DNA from: Sclerotinia nivalis
Taxonomy: Eukaryota; Ascomycota; Leotiomycetes; Helotiales; Sclerotiniaceae
Assembly (NCBI GenBank): GCA_029531795.1
Contig: JAPEIS010000001.1
Location: forward strand, 1,550,001-1,614,000
Reading direction: 5' to 3'
Length of the DNA stretch: 64,000 bases
Part shown: one piece after another, positions 24,966 through 37,362 of the stretch
Numbering within the stretch: the stretch's first letter is position 1
Layout: each line of letters begins with the position of its first letter
Position numbers and translations under genes: made by a program
The notes under the pieces: generated by a model
Seen by the model: only the letters and a program-made list of their open reading frames with translations
Told to the model about the DNA's origin: nothing
Databases searched by the model: none

Positions 24966-26554
24966 ATGATCGTGATCGATGCAACTTTATTATCAAATCA
25001 ATGGCCTCTTGGCCTTGGTGTAATTGTACTGCTACTCACTATCACTTCACTTGCATTTGCCCAAAGGTGGCACAAGTCCCTGCTCAACAAACTTCATATT
25101 CAGCATCGACGCGCATCTACCTCTGCAACACCCCCTCGTTCACTGTCTCCAAGCAAGAAAAGCTTCGATAAATCATTGAGCTCCACTAGCAAAGCTCCAA
25201 ACTACTATGATGTATTGCCTCCCTCGAGACGTTTCACGCTTCCACAGGTTGCGGAAACCATTCCTCCACGATTCGGCACAGTCTTGACCTCGACCAACCC
25301 ATCAAATGAACACATGGCAGAGAATAAATTACCTATGACTCAGTCTTATACTCTCGGATTTGAAACTCCAAAATATACACCAATGGGTTTCTCTACCCAA
25401 GAACTTAACGTCATGGGCGATTTCCCACCTTATCATATCTTGACCGGCGTCCCACTACCCCAACCCTACGAAGGATTCAACACCGAAAAGGCTCTTGCTA
25501 GACCTTACAGGCCTATAAGATGGCAATACCATCAGACTATGTGTAATTATATCCCTCTCTTCCATTGAAAATATACTGATACTTCTTAGCTTTTCAAAAA
25601 ATGGAATCCGACTGGTGGCTCGAAGTCGAGAATAAATATTGTTCCCGCATCGCGGAACGTCAAGGACTCTTCAAACAATACGGCAAAATGGTCCTCGACT
25701 ACCTTCCCGGGAGTGAACTTGCCACTAAAGAACTCATGGAAATGTGTCTTCAATTTTACTGTGCCCGCTACCCCGCCTATTTCTCCCTTTCACCTGATAA
25801 AAGAACATTCCACAATGCTCTCCTCAAAACTACTACCGAAATTAAATCCATGCATCCCCTACACGTCCTCCTCAACAACGTTCCCGAAGATTTCGCAATT
25901 GTGTTGAGAAATGACGAAGATGGAATGTACTATTTTCGCGCCGGCGTCATCTGTAGTTCACTAGGCTGGAACGTCGCCACGAAAATTGGATTAAAGCTTG
26001 AGGATATCCATAAGCCGATCCCAGATTACAAAGAAAAAATGTCTTTCAGTATGGATCGCTTTTTCACGAAGATGTCAGCCGATGCTCCAATTCAGCGTGG
26101 TAGCTGGGGTCTCGAGGTCGACTCTCCTTTATTTATGCCTGCTGGCCATCCGCATGAAAAATTGCGAGAAATACAAAAGGGAGATTTGACGATTGAAGAA
26201 TGTAATTTGAGAGTTGATTGGCAGACACTAAGACGATTACCGTTGAGTGGAGGTGTGGTGTTTAACTTCAAAGCGTTATTCACGCCGGTGACGGAGTTTA
26301 GGGATGAACCGTATATCCCAGCATTGATGTGCAAGATCTTGAAAGAAGGGAAGAAGAGTATGATGGAATACAAGGGGACGTGGCATGTAGAGCATGTGGT
26401 TATACCGGCGATGGAGGAGTGGGCTAAGGAGCAGGTGGAGAAGGGATGGGTGGTGCCGCAGGAGGGAGAGGAAGTTTGGAAGGAGGAGACACTAAGTGAG
26501 AGTCCGTATTTTCCAGGGTGGGAAGAGAAGTGGCATAGGCAGCAGGGGTTTTAG
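24966..26554 (+). CDS. DUF3445 protein, haem-dependent oxidative N-demethylase-like, membrane-anchored
   Basis: Two exons (24966-25542, 25590-26554) with a 47-bp intron (GTAATT...TTAG) encode 513 residues. The junction reads QTM/SFQKMESDWW, a well-placed family motif that fixes the splice. Residues ~14-32 form one hydrophobic helix (VIVLLLTITSLAFA), so the enzyme is probably anchored by its N-terminus. Family signs include RPYRPIRWQYHQTM, LEDIHKPIPDY (His about 333) and RGSWGLEVDSPLFMP (Arg about 362). Bacterial relatives are haem-containing demethylases of small amines; fungal paralogues are numerous and mostly uncharacterised. The substrate here is unknown. Confidence 0.88.
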
Positions 26555-29500
26555 TTCGGATCTTTGGAGGCTTTTGGGAGTTATTGGTGGGATGTGTGGA
26601 TGTTTTTCTATTTCACGTTCTTAAAGCCTTCTTCTGTATTTATCCTCAATATCGATATCCTCAATTTTTTGATACCAATTTTGGTTGCTTGCATATCAGA
26701 AGAGACGGACGTTAATATCACTTGTATATCATCGAATTATCAACAGTATTGGTAGTCAGTGCCAAAGCTCGATTGACAAGTTTTAATCAGCGCATTTTCT
26801 ATTTGGGATAGCGGCTACGACAATCGTAATGTTCGAGGTTCATTACATGTCTAGGCCGCGACTTTGTGCGGAGAACAATCTATGTTGATAGCTACCTTCT
26901 TATTGAGAACTCGATTTCCTCTTTCGGGTGGTTTGTGTGATACTCCGATAAGGCTTCTTTACCATTAGGATAACTCGAGACTGGTTCCAACATCAAACAT
27001 ACAGCATGCAGCGCATATGGCAAGCGAGGCCAGCAGAAGGGACATCACTGTATCGGGAATTCATCGACTGTCGTGCATAGTCAGATTGCACGATATACTT
27101 GAAAGTTCAATGGTGTTTTTACATTAGATTAATAATCCAAAGATATGGTAAGATGGTAGATGGTAGATGAAAGTACGGTATTTTTAGTATAGCAAAAACT
27201 ACCTAGTAGGTACCGAAAAATTCAGCAGATAAGGTTAAGATGATAATGGAAAGAAAGCAATAATCATAATCACAATCCTTGGGACTTGGGACCTTTCTGC
27301 AGAAAATAACCAGTTAGTTGAATGGCGATGGTGGATTATAGGGCTGAAATTAACTTTATTTCTGTTTTGTTTTGTTTTGTTTTTTGCTGAATATTCTATT
27401 TCGGCAGTAGAAATAGGTATCTTAAGACGCGGACTTTCCTTTAGTGGATGAATGAACTTATGCTATTCTGATAAATGTGATTAATGGTAGTTAGTTAGTA
27501 TTGTACGCTGACTTCGTAAATCCTTTGGAGTATCAAAGTGTCTCGAGATTTTAGTATACGTTAATATAACACCAGCGATATCCGGATTCTGCGCTGGTAT
27601 TGGTGCCTCTGGGCTGGTTATACGGTGAGTTTTCTATGCTCAGATTTGCAGGAGAGATGAGTATGAATTAAGTAAAACATTGATTCTATTAGATATAGAT
27701 CACTAGAGGTTCCTAATATTGATACACAGATCGACAAAGCATATTCCAAGTTAACGTTCCCATATTACTCCTAAAAAAAACTCTTGATGGGAGTCAGAAT
27801 TAGGATACAGCCGCTTTGTAAAGTGCAGTTATTCAAACCTGAAAATGCACTTTGCGATGGATTATCTCCTCATCCATATCTTGCAGTCAGGAGAATACAT
27901 CTGGTTCGATCGCGACGGGAATACTAAAATCTCTTACCGTTATGTTACCATGGAAGGGTGAAGGGGACTATTAATGTGATGGATATAAGTCTGTCTAAGG
28001 CTGGATAAAGCAATGTTGATTGTGTTATGGCGGTAGAAAAGTCTTTGCGGTGTTTTCACCATTACACGACGTAAATCATGTATATATATATGTAGTTCGC
28101 CCCTTTTTCAATACTTTAGATGATCTGATGATGGAACTTCGGGGATGTTACCGTGCGCCAGAAGAGAAATTAGAGTAATGTGAAATTCTTTCTTGCAATT
28201 TCTAGCCATTTATTACTATCTCGGCGTTTTTCTTTTCATTGCTGTCCATGTGAAAGTGTTATGATTGCTTCACTAGTAGTTGCTATATAAACAAGCAGCA
28301 AGTCAAAAACGTGATATCTGAGAGGTATCGTGACTTCATTGGCCAGATTCCTTTATCAACGGAGGGAGCGAGCGTTTAAGAGGTTTGATGGAAAAGTACA
28401 TTCTACTCACAGGAAGCACAGGAAATTAGGTTCTTAGCTTCTACATTTTCTTTTGCAATTGCGGGATCCTGAAGTTAGGTGTGTTTATTGTCTAAACAAA
28501 GAACCAGAGAAAGATATAAAGATATAAAAATACATCATTAGGCATACCAAACAACTCCACCTTCGAATCATCTCACCTTACATTCCTCGAGATCTGACAC
28601 CTCAAAACCAGACTTGGGGTTAGAACATTCATCCCACATCAAACTTCAGACCAATACCATCCACATCATTCACAACGTATAGGCCGTAATTTTTAACACG
28701 AATCTCTCATCTTTTACACCTGCGCATGCTTTGACTATTCCTGTAAACCTACTCTGCTTTCAACTCACAAGTCTACAACCCCCCCGCTTTCCTTCTCATG
28801 TCATATATATCCGCGATCTTAAAGATGATATTCCAAGGCTATGCAGAGGAAACAAATAACTGAATAACTTCCACAATACATACCCTTCCAGCAAATCTAA
28901 TGATCCCTTCAAACCACAAAAAATAAAATTTCGATATCCATCGCGAGAATCGGACAATAGCATGATTCAAGCGCGGGGTCACGCAGGATCGTGGAAGAAA
29001 ATGCAATGATTTCATAATCTTACTATCTCGTCTATATTTTTGCGTGTTATGAGCTACTTAATTCTATATTATAGGAGTTCATTTGGACAATGTTAATTGG
29101 ACGCTGGTTGATATCTATGTTCTGGCGGGTGAATATGACTTGAAGAGTTACTTGTCGATTGATTATATTTCTGCGCTTAAACTTGCTGTATGTGAGATGA
29201 GAAGAGATGAGACGAATATAAAATTAATGGGATTTTATCCTTTTACTCTATAGAGTATTCAATACTGCATGCTACTTGTGAGTATTGTATCTACCATGCA
29301 GGAAATTACCCATTAAAGAATCTTTAACGTTTGAAGAAATCCAACTGGGGGATTGGATCCAGAGGGTAAATGCACATAATTCATAATACCACAAAAACAG
29401 AAGATTACGCAAAGAACCCAGCGGCGAAACTACTGGATTTTTATAAGAATGAATTTTTCATACTAAGACTCTTAAGATGATATGGAGATATTGGATCTAC

Positions 29501-29861
29501 ACCGGCATCAAGATAATGAGTGAATTGAGCGAGAGATTGCGGATTTTGTGTGCTGTGAACGGAATGATGAATGCATGGCTGGAGAAATGGTTGCAAGAAT
29601 GGATAGGAGGGATAGACACTGATGTTGTTTAATTCATGTTGAAGCAGAATGAACCGCGATGTCGAGATTTTCTGGAGAGATTTGAGATTTATATATTTTA
29701 TATGATGTCAACAAGTCTAGAGAATACACTATATACGCCTACTCTAGTGTCCTAAATTAGATCGCTCTAATCTCACATTCACTCCTAGCACAAAATTTCC
29801 CCTCATCTAAAAGAATATCAATCAATACACCCAGATGCACAAACCCCATTCCCACACACCC
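26555..29861. other. 3.3 kb gap between two convergent genes, no ORF of 60 codons or more after 26755
   Basis: Both flanking genes end here, so no promoter is required, yet the gap is 3.3 kb. It is AT-rich with a TTTTG homopolymer-like run near 27366. The segment 28555-28800 is C/A- and pyrimidine-rich on the plus strand and resembles transcript leader sequence, but has no ORF. I see no tRNA, no transposon ends and no gene. Confidence 0.5.
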
Positions 29862-31306
29862 TCACATATTCAAAAACCTCCTAATAAATCCCGCCACCTC
29901 CTCTCCCCTCGTAATCGGAAACTCATGACCGGCTCCCTCAACAACTTTCCACACAATCCTCTCTTCAAATCCCATACTCCCTTCACCATCACCACCAACC
30001 CCAACCGCAATATTTTCCACCACCTCCTCTAAATCTTCTTTTAGTTCCTCGGCTAGGATAACATCATCGCATTCTCCTAGTACTACTAAGATTTTCTCTC
30101 TTTGGCTATTTTTAATCTTTTCTTGGGTTATGCTGCTATGGCAAGGTGCCCAGGGTCCCCATAGTCCCCTCCACGTATCACCACGACCGGAAACCGACGC
30201 ATACATGATTGAACTTGCGAATGCGTTTGCATATCCATGGTGTTGATGCGTTTGCCAATGCATTACTTGGCCTATTGTTGTATATGGTATTGAGGGTGAT
30301 ATAGGTGTATCATCAAAAGACATCCTAGTATCTGTGTTCGCAATAGGAGAAGAAGCCGGAATCGTCATTATGAGTTCCGAGTCCACTTGTCCTTGATCCT
30401 CATTTCGTTTATCCTTGAGTGAAGAAAGAAGATTCGAAACCACTCTATAAGCACCCCTAACCCTCCTCCTCAAAATCCACCCCCACAACCCATCAGGAAA
30501 CCACCACTTCCTCATCGCCTTCCCCATCCACCCAAAATGTTCCTCTCTAATCAACCCACTGGGCGCCAAAAGAATCACATCCTTAACCATCCCGGGAAAC
30601 GCCACTGCGAAATCCACCGCAATGCCTCCTCCCATCGAAAACCCAAGAATATTAAACCCATCCCCAACCCACGATAATGAGGAAGAAGTAAGAACAAGTA
30701 AAATTTGCGCCGTGTAAAGTCTCTCATCATGCGGTAAATCACTCACACCATCCGAATATCCTCTTCCGAAAAGATCGAAAAGGAGAACTCTGCATCCGTG
30801 CGAGGAAGCGAGAGTCGTAGCGAGAGAGTGCAGGGAAATACAGGGGGTGGAAATGCCGTGGATGAGGAGGATTTTGGGTCCGTTCATGGGCCCAAATTCA
30901 TAGGCCCGTGTACTGCCATACTGTAGTATTGGTTAGATCATAGGATACTATCTATAGATGAGAATTAACGAACGGGACTGGGAATATCACGGGCTCCGGG
31001 GAATATATCCGGCGGATAAGGTAATGTGGATATTTCCTCTTGGGACAGAGTAGGGATTTGGGTGATGAGAGGACTGGGAATTATTTTAGATTGAGATTTT
31101 GAATCTATTTTTGTTTTCGACGAGGTAGTTTTGGTGACATCTGTATCTGTAGTTGTACGAATATCGCGGAGGGTAAAAAAAAGTAATGAAGTGGTAGCTA
31201 AGCCGGCAAAGAGCGAAATACCGAGGGATTGGTATGGTACTATATTTGTGAATGTTTTGTGTATTGAGTTGAGACTTTGGGGAATGGTACCCGTGGGAAG
31301 AAGCAT
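29862..31306 (-). CDS. Membrane-anchored alpha/beta hydrolase
   Basis: Two exons (31306-30974, 30920-29862) encode 463 residues. The 53-bp intron has a weak donor GTTCGT, a TCTAACC branch site and acceptor ACAG. It is needed to give RDIPSP/YGSTRAYEFGP, the usual family sequence before the first core strand. A hydrophobic helix at about 25-48 (SLGISLFAGLATTSLLFFTL) suggests an N-terminal anchor. The catalytic triad is visible: nucleophile S206 in GFSMGG, acid D396/D397 in GECDDV, and H443 in GAGHEF. HGISTP near 130 supplies the oxyanion-hole region. The substrate is unknown; serine hydrolase activity on an ester, lipid or epoxide is the general expectation. Confidence 0.9.
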
Positions 31307-34300
31307 CGTGTAATGAACATAAGACTTTTGTTGGTATTTATATCGATTTTTGTACTTGTGTTAGGAATATCGAGGGGTAAGTGACCGGATGGCTGGGAAC
31401 CGAGATTGCCGAAACAAGTTCCGGTGGGTTGGAAATAGTTGTCACGTGCTTGAAGTTATTGATGAGGGATTGATGAAGATGCCATGGAAGGGTGCTTCTG
31501 GTATTATTCATCAGAGATAAGATAGAAGATGGTGTATCTAGGCTAGTGGTCACAATGATAATGCTGTAGTCAAGGCTGCCAAAGAAGGCGCGAGTTAACG
31601 ATCCTTCTAAACCCAGTATCCAAAATTCCCTACAAGTGTAAACAAGATATCCAACTATTTCAGGCACATCGCTTGACGCGGTTTCTGTAATCCAGACCTT
31701 TACTAAGACAGCGAATAGTCGCTCATCATGATACTGTAGCTTGTATAGGCACAACCCATCAGGTTTTAACCAAGGCAAGGAAATCTGTTCAGGTTTCCTC
31801 CCTCCCCATTTTCAAATGCCGTTACCGTGCAACATTTGGAACATCTCGGTACTTTTATTACACTTTTATTCCAACTAATGGAATATTATAAGCAATCGAC
31901 TGATCCTCATGATATGCATGTTCATTTACATACCCGTCCAATGATCCGATTTCCTTGTGCCTATACATACAACTATAGGTACCTAGGTACAGGTAGGTAT
32001 AGGTATAAATGCCTTGTTTTAAAAGTCCATTTCTCCATCTCCGCAAAATGCAACATGTACGTAATGCTAGACAATGTCTCTTTGGCCATCTGATTTGATG
32101 CGAAAGAAATGATTGAAGTCTGGGGACCATGGATAGGATGAAGATAAATGGGGGCATGTGCAGAGCGAGACGCTACTGCAAAATTGATGGCGGGCGGTAA
32201 GGATCGAAAATGGAAAGAGGAGAAAGGGAAGAAGGATGGATAAGGTTATTGTGACAAGGGATGGGGGTGGTTCCTCGGATTGATTGGAGATAGGAAAGCT
32301 ATAAGGTGTTGGACTTCTCGAAATTAGATTTTGGGTAATTTGGAAATATCATGGGGATGTGAGGAAGAAGTCAGCAGATCGATTTTGAGTGGGAGGGAAT
32401 AGAGGATAAGACATTTGGATTGATATTTTTTGTACATTTACAGAGTTAGTGTAAGTGATTGTTGTGTTGTGTGTGGGTGGTTTAAGAATTAAGACAATGT
32501 ATCGGAGAGATGGAGATGGAGATAAGCTGACTCCTGCGCGTAAAGTATAACGCGAAGAACGCGAATGAACGCGTTGAGACGCGTTGAGACGCGTCTTCTT
32601 TTCCTTGGAGCCCCTCTATTTGGTAAATTATGAAGACTTTAGTATGACAGGGAGTAAAAAGTGACGAATGAGATATTACATCAAATGCACGGTTTTCCAG
32701 GGGTCCGAAGTGTAAGTGTAAAGGATTATGTTGAAAACCGTTTTACATGCGAGGATGCTTGCTTGGAGAGGTTGTGTGCAGGCAGGTGCAGACGGTAGGA
32801 CATTATTTTGTTTTTCAGTATGCATTGTGGAAGATACACAGATAGTAGATAAGAAGATGGGTGATTTCATCACTTCAATTAACCCCTCACCACTTTAACA
32901 ATATCACATAATTGCAAGGGAAGCTTTATATTGAAAGAGATATCGCTTGATGATCATGAGGTCAGACTAGTTGAGATTTGGATATACGAACTACTCTACC
33001 TCTATGGTAAGGTCGATAGCAACACGAACCGATACACGTCATTGAGAATACGTATTGTGCATTATGCGAAAAACCTTAGAGAGACGGCTAATGCTGCAAG
33101 AAGGGTACAAAGTATTTCAATTAGCATAATTACATCGTGTTAATATGAAGGGTAACTTGACTAAAAGGAGCACTAAAAGGATACAGTGCAAAAGACATTT
33201 AAATCTCAAATCGACATGAGATATGATGAAGAGAAGTTGAAGGGGCATCCCTAGGTGATCATGAGACTACCTAGTACCTAATACTGCAATTCTTAGCAAG
33301 ACAGTCAGTCTTTGAAAGAAAGGGAGAGAAAATCCACCTCTGTAAGTTTGCTAGAAGGAGTACTGAATAGTATAGAAACTATCAAGCTAGATACTTGGTT
33401 TGATTCCGGTGTTAGCTGAGTATGAATTAATTGCAGAAAGTTTGCACTCCAAACTTCCCCTTCCATCCAGTAAAGATGATAATAAAAAAACTAGAAAAGG
33501 TTGTGGAACAGTGTAAGGTTTATGATGTACCACAATGGAATACTTGAGTCTTGAATCGACTCGGGATGAATGGCAAGGGGGTATAGAGAGTGAGTAGTAC
33601 TAGTACTGTAACGGTATCTGCATGAAAGCGAGGAGGAATTAGAAGGTCGATTAACGGGAAAAAGAAAAAGGATCTAGTCATCCCCTCACCGAAAGACTAC
33701 TCCGTAGATTTTGAAGATGGGGAAGAAGGTGGATATAATAATTACTATCTATATATCATAGTAATCTTACTTCATTGAGAAGTAATGTAATTTACATTAG
33801 TTAAAAGTACCTACATCGGTAGTAGGTAACCTTAGGTAGAGTTGATCAAAAATCATGTGATGCAAACCTTTCTGTTCTTTCTCACAGCTAATGTTGTAAG
33901 ATCTAATTCAATCTTTCTCAAACACAGAGACAGAAGGGATTAATTCATAGATCCCTAGACTCTGATAGATACCTAGTAAGCCTTTTCTACATATTTATTT
34001 TTATCCCTGTTCAGACAAATCACACAAATCTTCCTTAGTCTGTTAGCGTCTCCATAAAATTTGAATGCAGCATTGATCACACGTTCACAGATCCATAAAA
34101 TCCATAAATCCTTAACGAGTGAGCATTGATTAACATTAAACCAGCCGCCCCCGTTTGATATTTTGGACCCTCTCGTTCGTCCTTTCTCGTCACGTCAAAT
34201 AGCAACGGAAACGGATCTTAAAACGTTTTAAGATAACAACCTAAATTGGAAATATCACAACACCATCATTATCGCATACGAATCTGAAGAACCTTGAACG

Positions 34301-34537
34301 ATAGAAGAAATCCGTGCGATTCTTTTGATCTGATTTTCAAGAAAAAAGTACAGGATTACAAGGCACCGACGCTTTCCGGCGCATCATTATTAGGCCTCTG
34401 TCGCAAGCATCACTTTACTTTTTTGCCTGGAGAATAAACAAACAACTCTTATTGTTACCTACAACATTATTTTCGTTGTAATATCCAACGCCTCAAATCA
34501 TTCAAACATACATCACAAAATTACAATCTAGCAAAAG
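31307..34537. promoter_or_regulatory. Divergent 3.2 kb upstream region of the hydrolase and Myb genes
   Basis: It holds the promoters of two outward-reading genes. The 146-codon frame at 31338-31778 (-) starts only with TTG and shows no family signature. Notable items are the ACGCG(A/T) array at 32550-32594, a TACCTAGGTA palindrome at 31980, and TACTCCGTA at 33698. No coding gene is supported. Confidence 0.5.
32550..32594 (+). promoter_or_regulatory. Five phased ACGCG(A/T) boxes (MCB/MBF-site-like array)
   Basis: ACGCGA starts at 32550 and 32559, and ACGCGT at 32569, 32579 and 32589, giving a 9-10 bp period, about one DNA turn. ACGCGT is the MluI cell-cycle box bound by Mbp1/Swi6-type MBF in fungi; ACGCGA is a close variant. 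The array lies 1.2 kb upstream of the hydrolase start and 1.9 kb upstream of the Myb gene. Function is inferred. Confidence 0.5.
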
Positions 34538-35404
34538 ATGTTATTACCATCCGCCTTCGCTTGTGGCGACTCTTCGCAAGCACATTCCCAACAGTCTCGA
34601 AATCGCAATCTCCTATTCGCATCACCACCTCTTTCACCTACTCTTTCACCATCTTCTACACCTACCATCAGCAATCTGTTTCAATCATGTCGCACTTTAC
34701 AATCTATGCTCACGACTCCAACACAATTACCTTCGCCACCCACCGTCCACGCAGATATTCCTTCATCACCTCCTACAATCAGAAACTCACCTGCAAAACT
34801 AAGATTGCGCATACCATCCACAGCAAAGAAAGTCGGACCAGAAGTCGCCGATAGGAAACGTATTACGAAGCGAACGCAAAGAGAAGCTCCGCGAGGAATT
34901 AATAAGAGGAGGAGAGCGATGGATGATGATATGATTTGTGAGGATATGGGTGATGTTTCGGAACAGGAGCATGAGGATACAGCATCTCAAGCTCCCAGTA
35001 CACCGAAACGTAGGCGGAGAATTGCACCGGAGGTGTTACCTTTGGGCTTGCAGAGGAGTGATTTCCATACTCTACGCTTGGCCGAAATGGAGAAACCTAA
35101 TGATGGTAGCGCATTTGTCTTCAATGCCGGGGGTAATTCACAGCGTGTTGAGAGTGGAGCACAGGGATACGAGGAGGGGGGAAAAGATGGAGAGGAATGG
35201 TCAACGGAGGAAGATAGAATGTTAGTAGAGTTAGTATTGGAAAAGCTCAAGTTGAGTAAAAGTGATTGGCAAGATTGCGCGAGGAGTTTAGGGAAAGACA
35301 GAGGAAGTGTAGGGAAGAGATGGAAGAGTCTAATGGGTGCTGGGGAAGTGGGATTGAAGGGAAGGAGAAGGACAAGGACGAAGTTACATTCTACTTGGAG
35401 ATAA
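34538..35404 (+). CDS. Single-repeat Myb/SANT-domain nuclear protein
   Basis: A single exon encodes 288 residues from the ATG at 34538. The first ~100 residues are Ser/Pro/Thr-rich and probably disordered. Basic clusters at ITKRTQREAPRGINKRRR and PKRRRR are likely nuclear-localisation signals. The C-terminal Myb/SANT repeat (about 228-275) begins EWSTEEDRMLVELVLEK and has the second and third tryptophans at DWQDCARSLGKD and KRWKSLM. A basic tail (GRRRTRTK) ends the protein. One repeat plus a basic tail fits a sequence-specific DNA-binding or chromatin factor. Targets are unknown. A minus-strand frame through the same DNA is a shadow. Confidence 0.85.
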   Translation: MLLPSAFACGDSSQAHSQQSRNRNLLFASPPLSPTLSPSSTPTISNLFQSCRTLQSMLTTPTQLPSPPTVHADIPSSPPTIRNSPAKLRLRIPSTAKKVGPEVADRKRITKRTQREAPRGINKRRRAMDDDMICEDMGDVSEQEHEDTASQAPSTPKRRRRIAPEVLPLGLQRSDFHTLRLAEMEKPNDGSAFVFNAGGNSQRVESGAQGYEEGGKDGEEWSTEEDRMLVELVLEKLKLSKSDWQDCARSLGKDRGSVGKRWKSLMGAGEVGLKGRRRTRTKLHSTWR

Positions 35405-36151
35405 ATTTCTTCTGGGCGTGAATTTTGGGCAGTTTGGTTTATTCGCCTGCAAGGTTCATTTAAGCTGTTTTCGGGAAAATACTTCATCATAATACAGGTG
35501 TATAGGGGTTTGGGAAGGGAATTGGCGGCGGCGGAATGGAATGATTTGTATATCTACGAACCCATAAGATTTGGACAGAGGGGTATTTTGATAATGGAAT
35601 TCAATCAGCTCTTAGGAATTGAAATAGGGGTTAGGTGCGGAATTAGATATGATGAGTAAATAGTCTGCGTATTTTAGCTATAATACCTATCTACTTAACA
35701 CGTTGTGTATTTTATACTAAATCTTACCTCAATGAGAATTTTTGAATATATACCGCAATATTAGTATCAATAATATAGGTTTTTAATCTCGTTTAAATAA
35801 TAATCTTCTTTCTATCCTGATCATATGGGATGATGGTTAGGAATTACTGCGCACAATTGGAGTTGGGGTTGTATTATATGCGAATCGGGTGTTTGAGAAG
35901 GGTTTTCTTTTGAGGGAAGTGGGAGGGTGGAAAATTGGAAGTTGGATTCATTATTCGCGGAGCGGTGTATGTGATTAGAAAACGGATTTTCTATCTTATA
36001 TTGTAGCTATGTTTCTCAGGTAGATGGTAGCGGAAGATAAAAAAAGTCTTAATTATTCTAATCTAGAGATCAAGTGGTCTAAATGTAAATAGAATCAGAA
36101 TATCTCACATTAAACATTATGCAAAACTAGGAAGTAGATATCCATGAAGAT
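35405..36151. other. Intergenic region between the convergent Myb and methyltransferase genes
   Basis: The stretch is AT-rich and contains the 3' ends of two convergent genes. Nothing else was recognised. Confidence 0.5.
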
Positions 36152-37362
36152 TCAAGTCTCAAGAGCTTTCTTGACAAAAATGATCGCGGTGCTACTTCCA
36201 GCCACCATACTTTCTTTTCCACCCATAACTTTTCTTACTTCTTCAACATGGAGCTTTAAGATATCCTTTGGACAAAACGAGAATTAGTATAAACTCACCG
36301 GAAGATAGAATGATATACAACCCATCAACGACAAAAATTAAACTCGCCTCCTCAGTTCCCGCTTTCTCGGGATGCGCTTCCCTCCATCTAGTTACCATAT
36401 TAGCTGTCGCCAACGCCTTCTCCGCCTCCTTAAGCGTCACTTCTCTTCCTCCACCGAAAAAATCATTAGATGTCGGATCGGATAATATCCCATCACGATC
36501 GAAATCTAATTTTAGGAATTGCGATTCGGGGAATGTGGAAGAGGGGATGGGATGAGGGATATTCCACGGGAGAGGAAGATAGTCGTACATGTCGCGGGAG
36601 AGACGGTTAGGGAGGAGCTCGTAGGGAGCTAGGATGTTCCGCTCGAAATATACGAAGATCTGGAGGAGTTGGTCGCGGTTGGGGGTCGAGGGGTGTGGGT
36701 AGAAGGATGCTTGGAGGGGTTAGTGGGGTGTATGAGAGGATGGGGGGTAGAGAACATAGAGTGCTGCCACGGGTCCATAGAGCGACCTATATTTTATATT
36801 AGCAAAGTCTCATCTCCAAAATTACGGGAGGAAAGAGGTACTCGCCGTTCCGCCAGGTTTCAATGCCTTCGCAGCCTGCGCCCAGAATTTATCCATATCA
36901 AACCAATGTACCTACAATACACCTAAATTAAGAAAGAATCCCTCCCACCTTTCATCATACCAACCAAAAAATTCAACCACGTACCGCCATAGCAACAGTA
37001 ATCAAATCTACCGATTCCTCTCCCACCTCCTCCAACCCCGCAAACTCCTCCCCGCTTCCAACAATCCATCTAATATCCCTCCCACTCCTCGTCTTCCCCC
37101 CTATTTCCCTCGCAGTCCCAATCATAGCCGCACCAGCATCACATCCAATCGCTTCCTCGAAGTAAGTTGCGATATCTCGAGTAGCGTTTCCGGGTCCACA
37201 TCCTAGATCAAGTACTACATTGAGTTTTCCACCTGTTTTCTCGTGATGCCCTATTACTGTTTCATACAGTTTGGAGGAATAGGAAGGACGGTGCGTGGCG
37301 TAGGTTTTGGCTTGTTCGCTGGTATAGTTGCGGAATGTGGGGTCGGTGTTAGAGTTGGTCAT
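36152..37362 (-). CDS. Class I SAM-dependent methyltransferase (trans-aconitate/UbiE-like), five exons with two GC-AG introns
   Basis: The model joins 37362-36985, 36911-36846, 36786-36756, 36709-36348 and 36265-36152 (TGA), giving 316 residues. Motif I is VVLDLGCGPGNAT (49-61), with acidic motif II in AIGCDAG. Post-motif signs are VDLITVAMA/VHWFDMDKFW, LKPGGT/VALWT, YPHPSTPN, NRLSRDMYD and LPLPW, as in fungal trans-aconitate-methyltransferase-like proteins. Introns 2 and 4 both need a GCGAGT donor: intron 2 to give GGTVALW, intron 4 to reach the C-terminus DILKLHVEEVRKVMGG...TAIIFVKKALET. Intron 3 (46 bp) has two possible donors (GTTCTC or GTGGCA). Without the GC donor of intron 4, the protein would end early at 36243. 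The substrate is not evident. Confidence 0.85.
36266..36347 (-). other. GC-AG intron 4 of the methyltransferase gene
   Basis: Donor GAG/GCGAGT and acceptor CAAAG bound an 82-bp intron with a TACTAAT branch site. It joins AGTEE to DILKLHVEEV in phase 0 and opens a 37-residue C-terminal exon. Confidence 0.65.
36787..36845 (-). other. GC-AG intron 2 of the methyltransferase gene
   Basis: Donor ACG/GCGAGT and acceptor TATAG flank a 59-bp intron with a GCTAAT branch-like site. Splicing yields the family motif GGTVALW in frame. The nearby GT four bases downstream would put the next exon in a frame without the motif. Confidence 0.65.

Noticed and set aside
31338..31778. 146-codon minus-strand frame upstream of the hydrolase
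   Set aside because: It opens with TTG, no ATG is near the start, and the sequence lacks family features; it lies in a promoter region.
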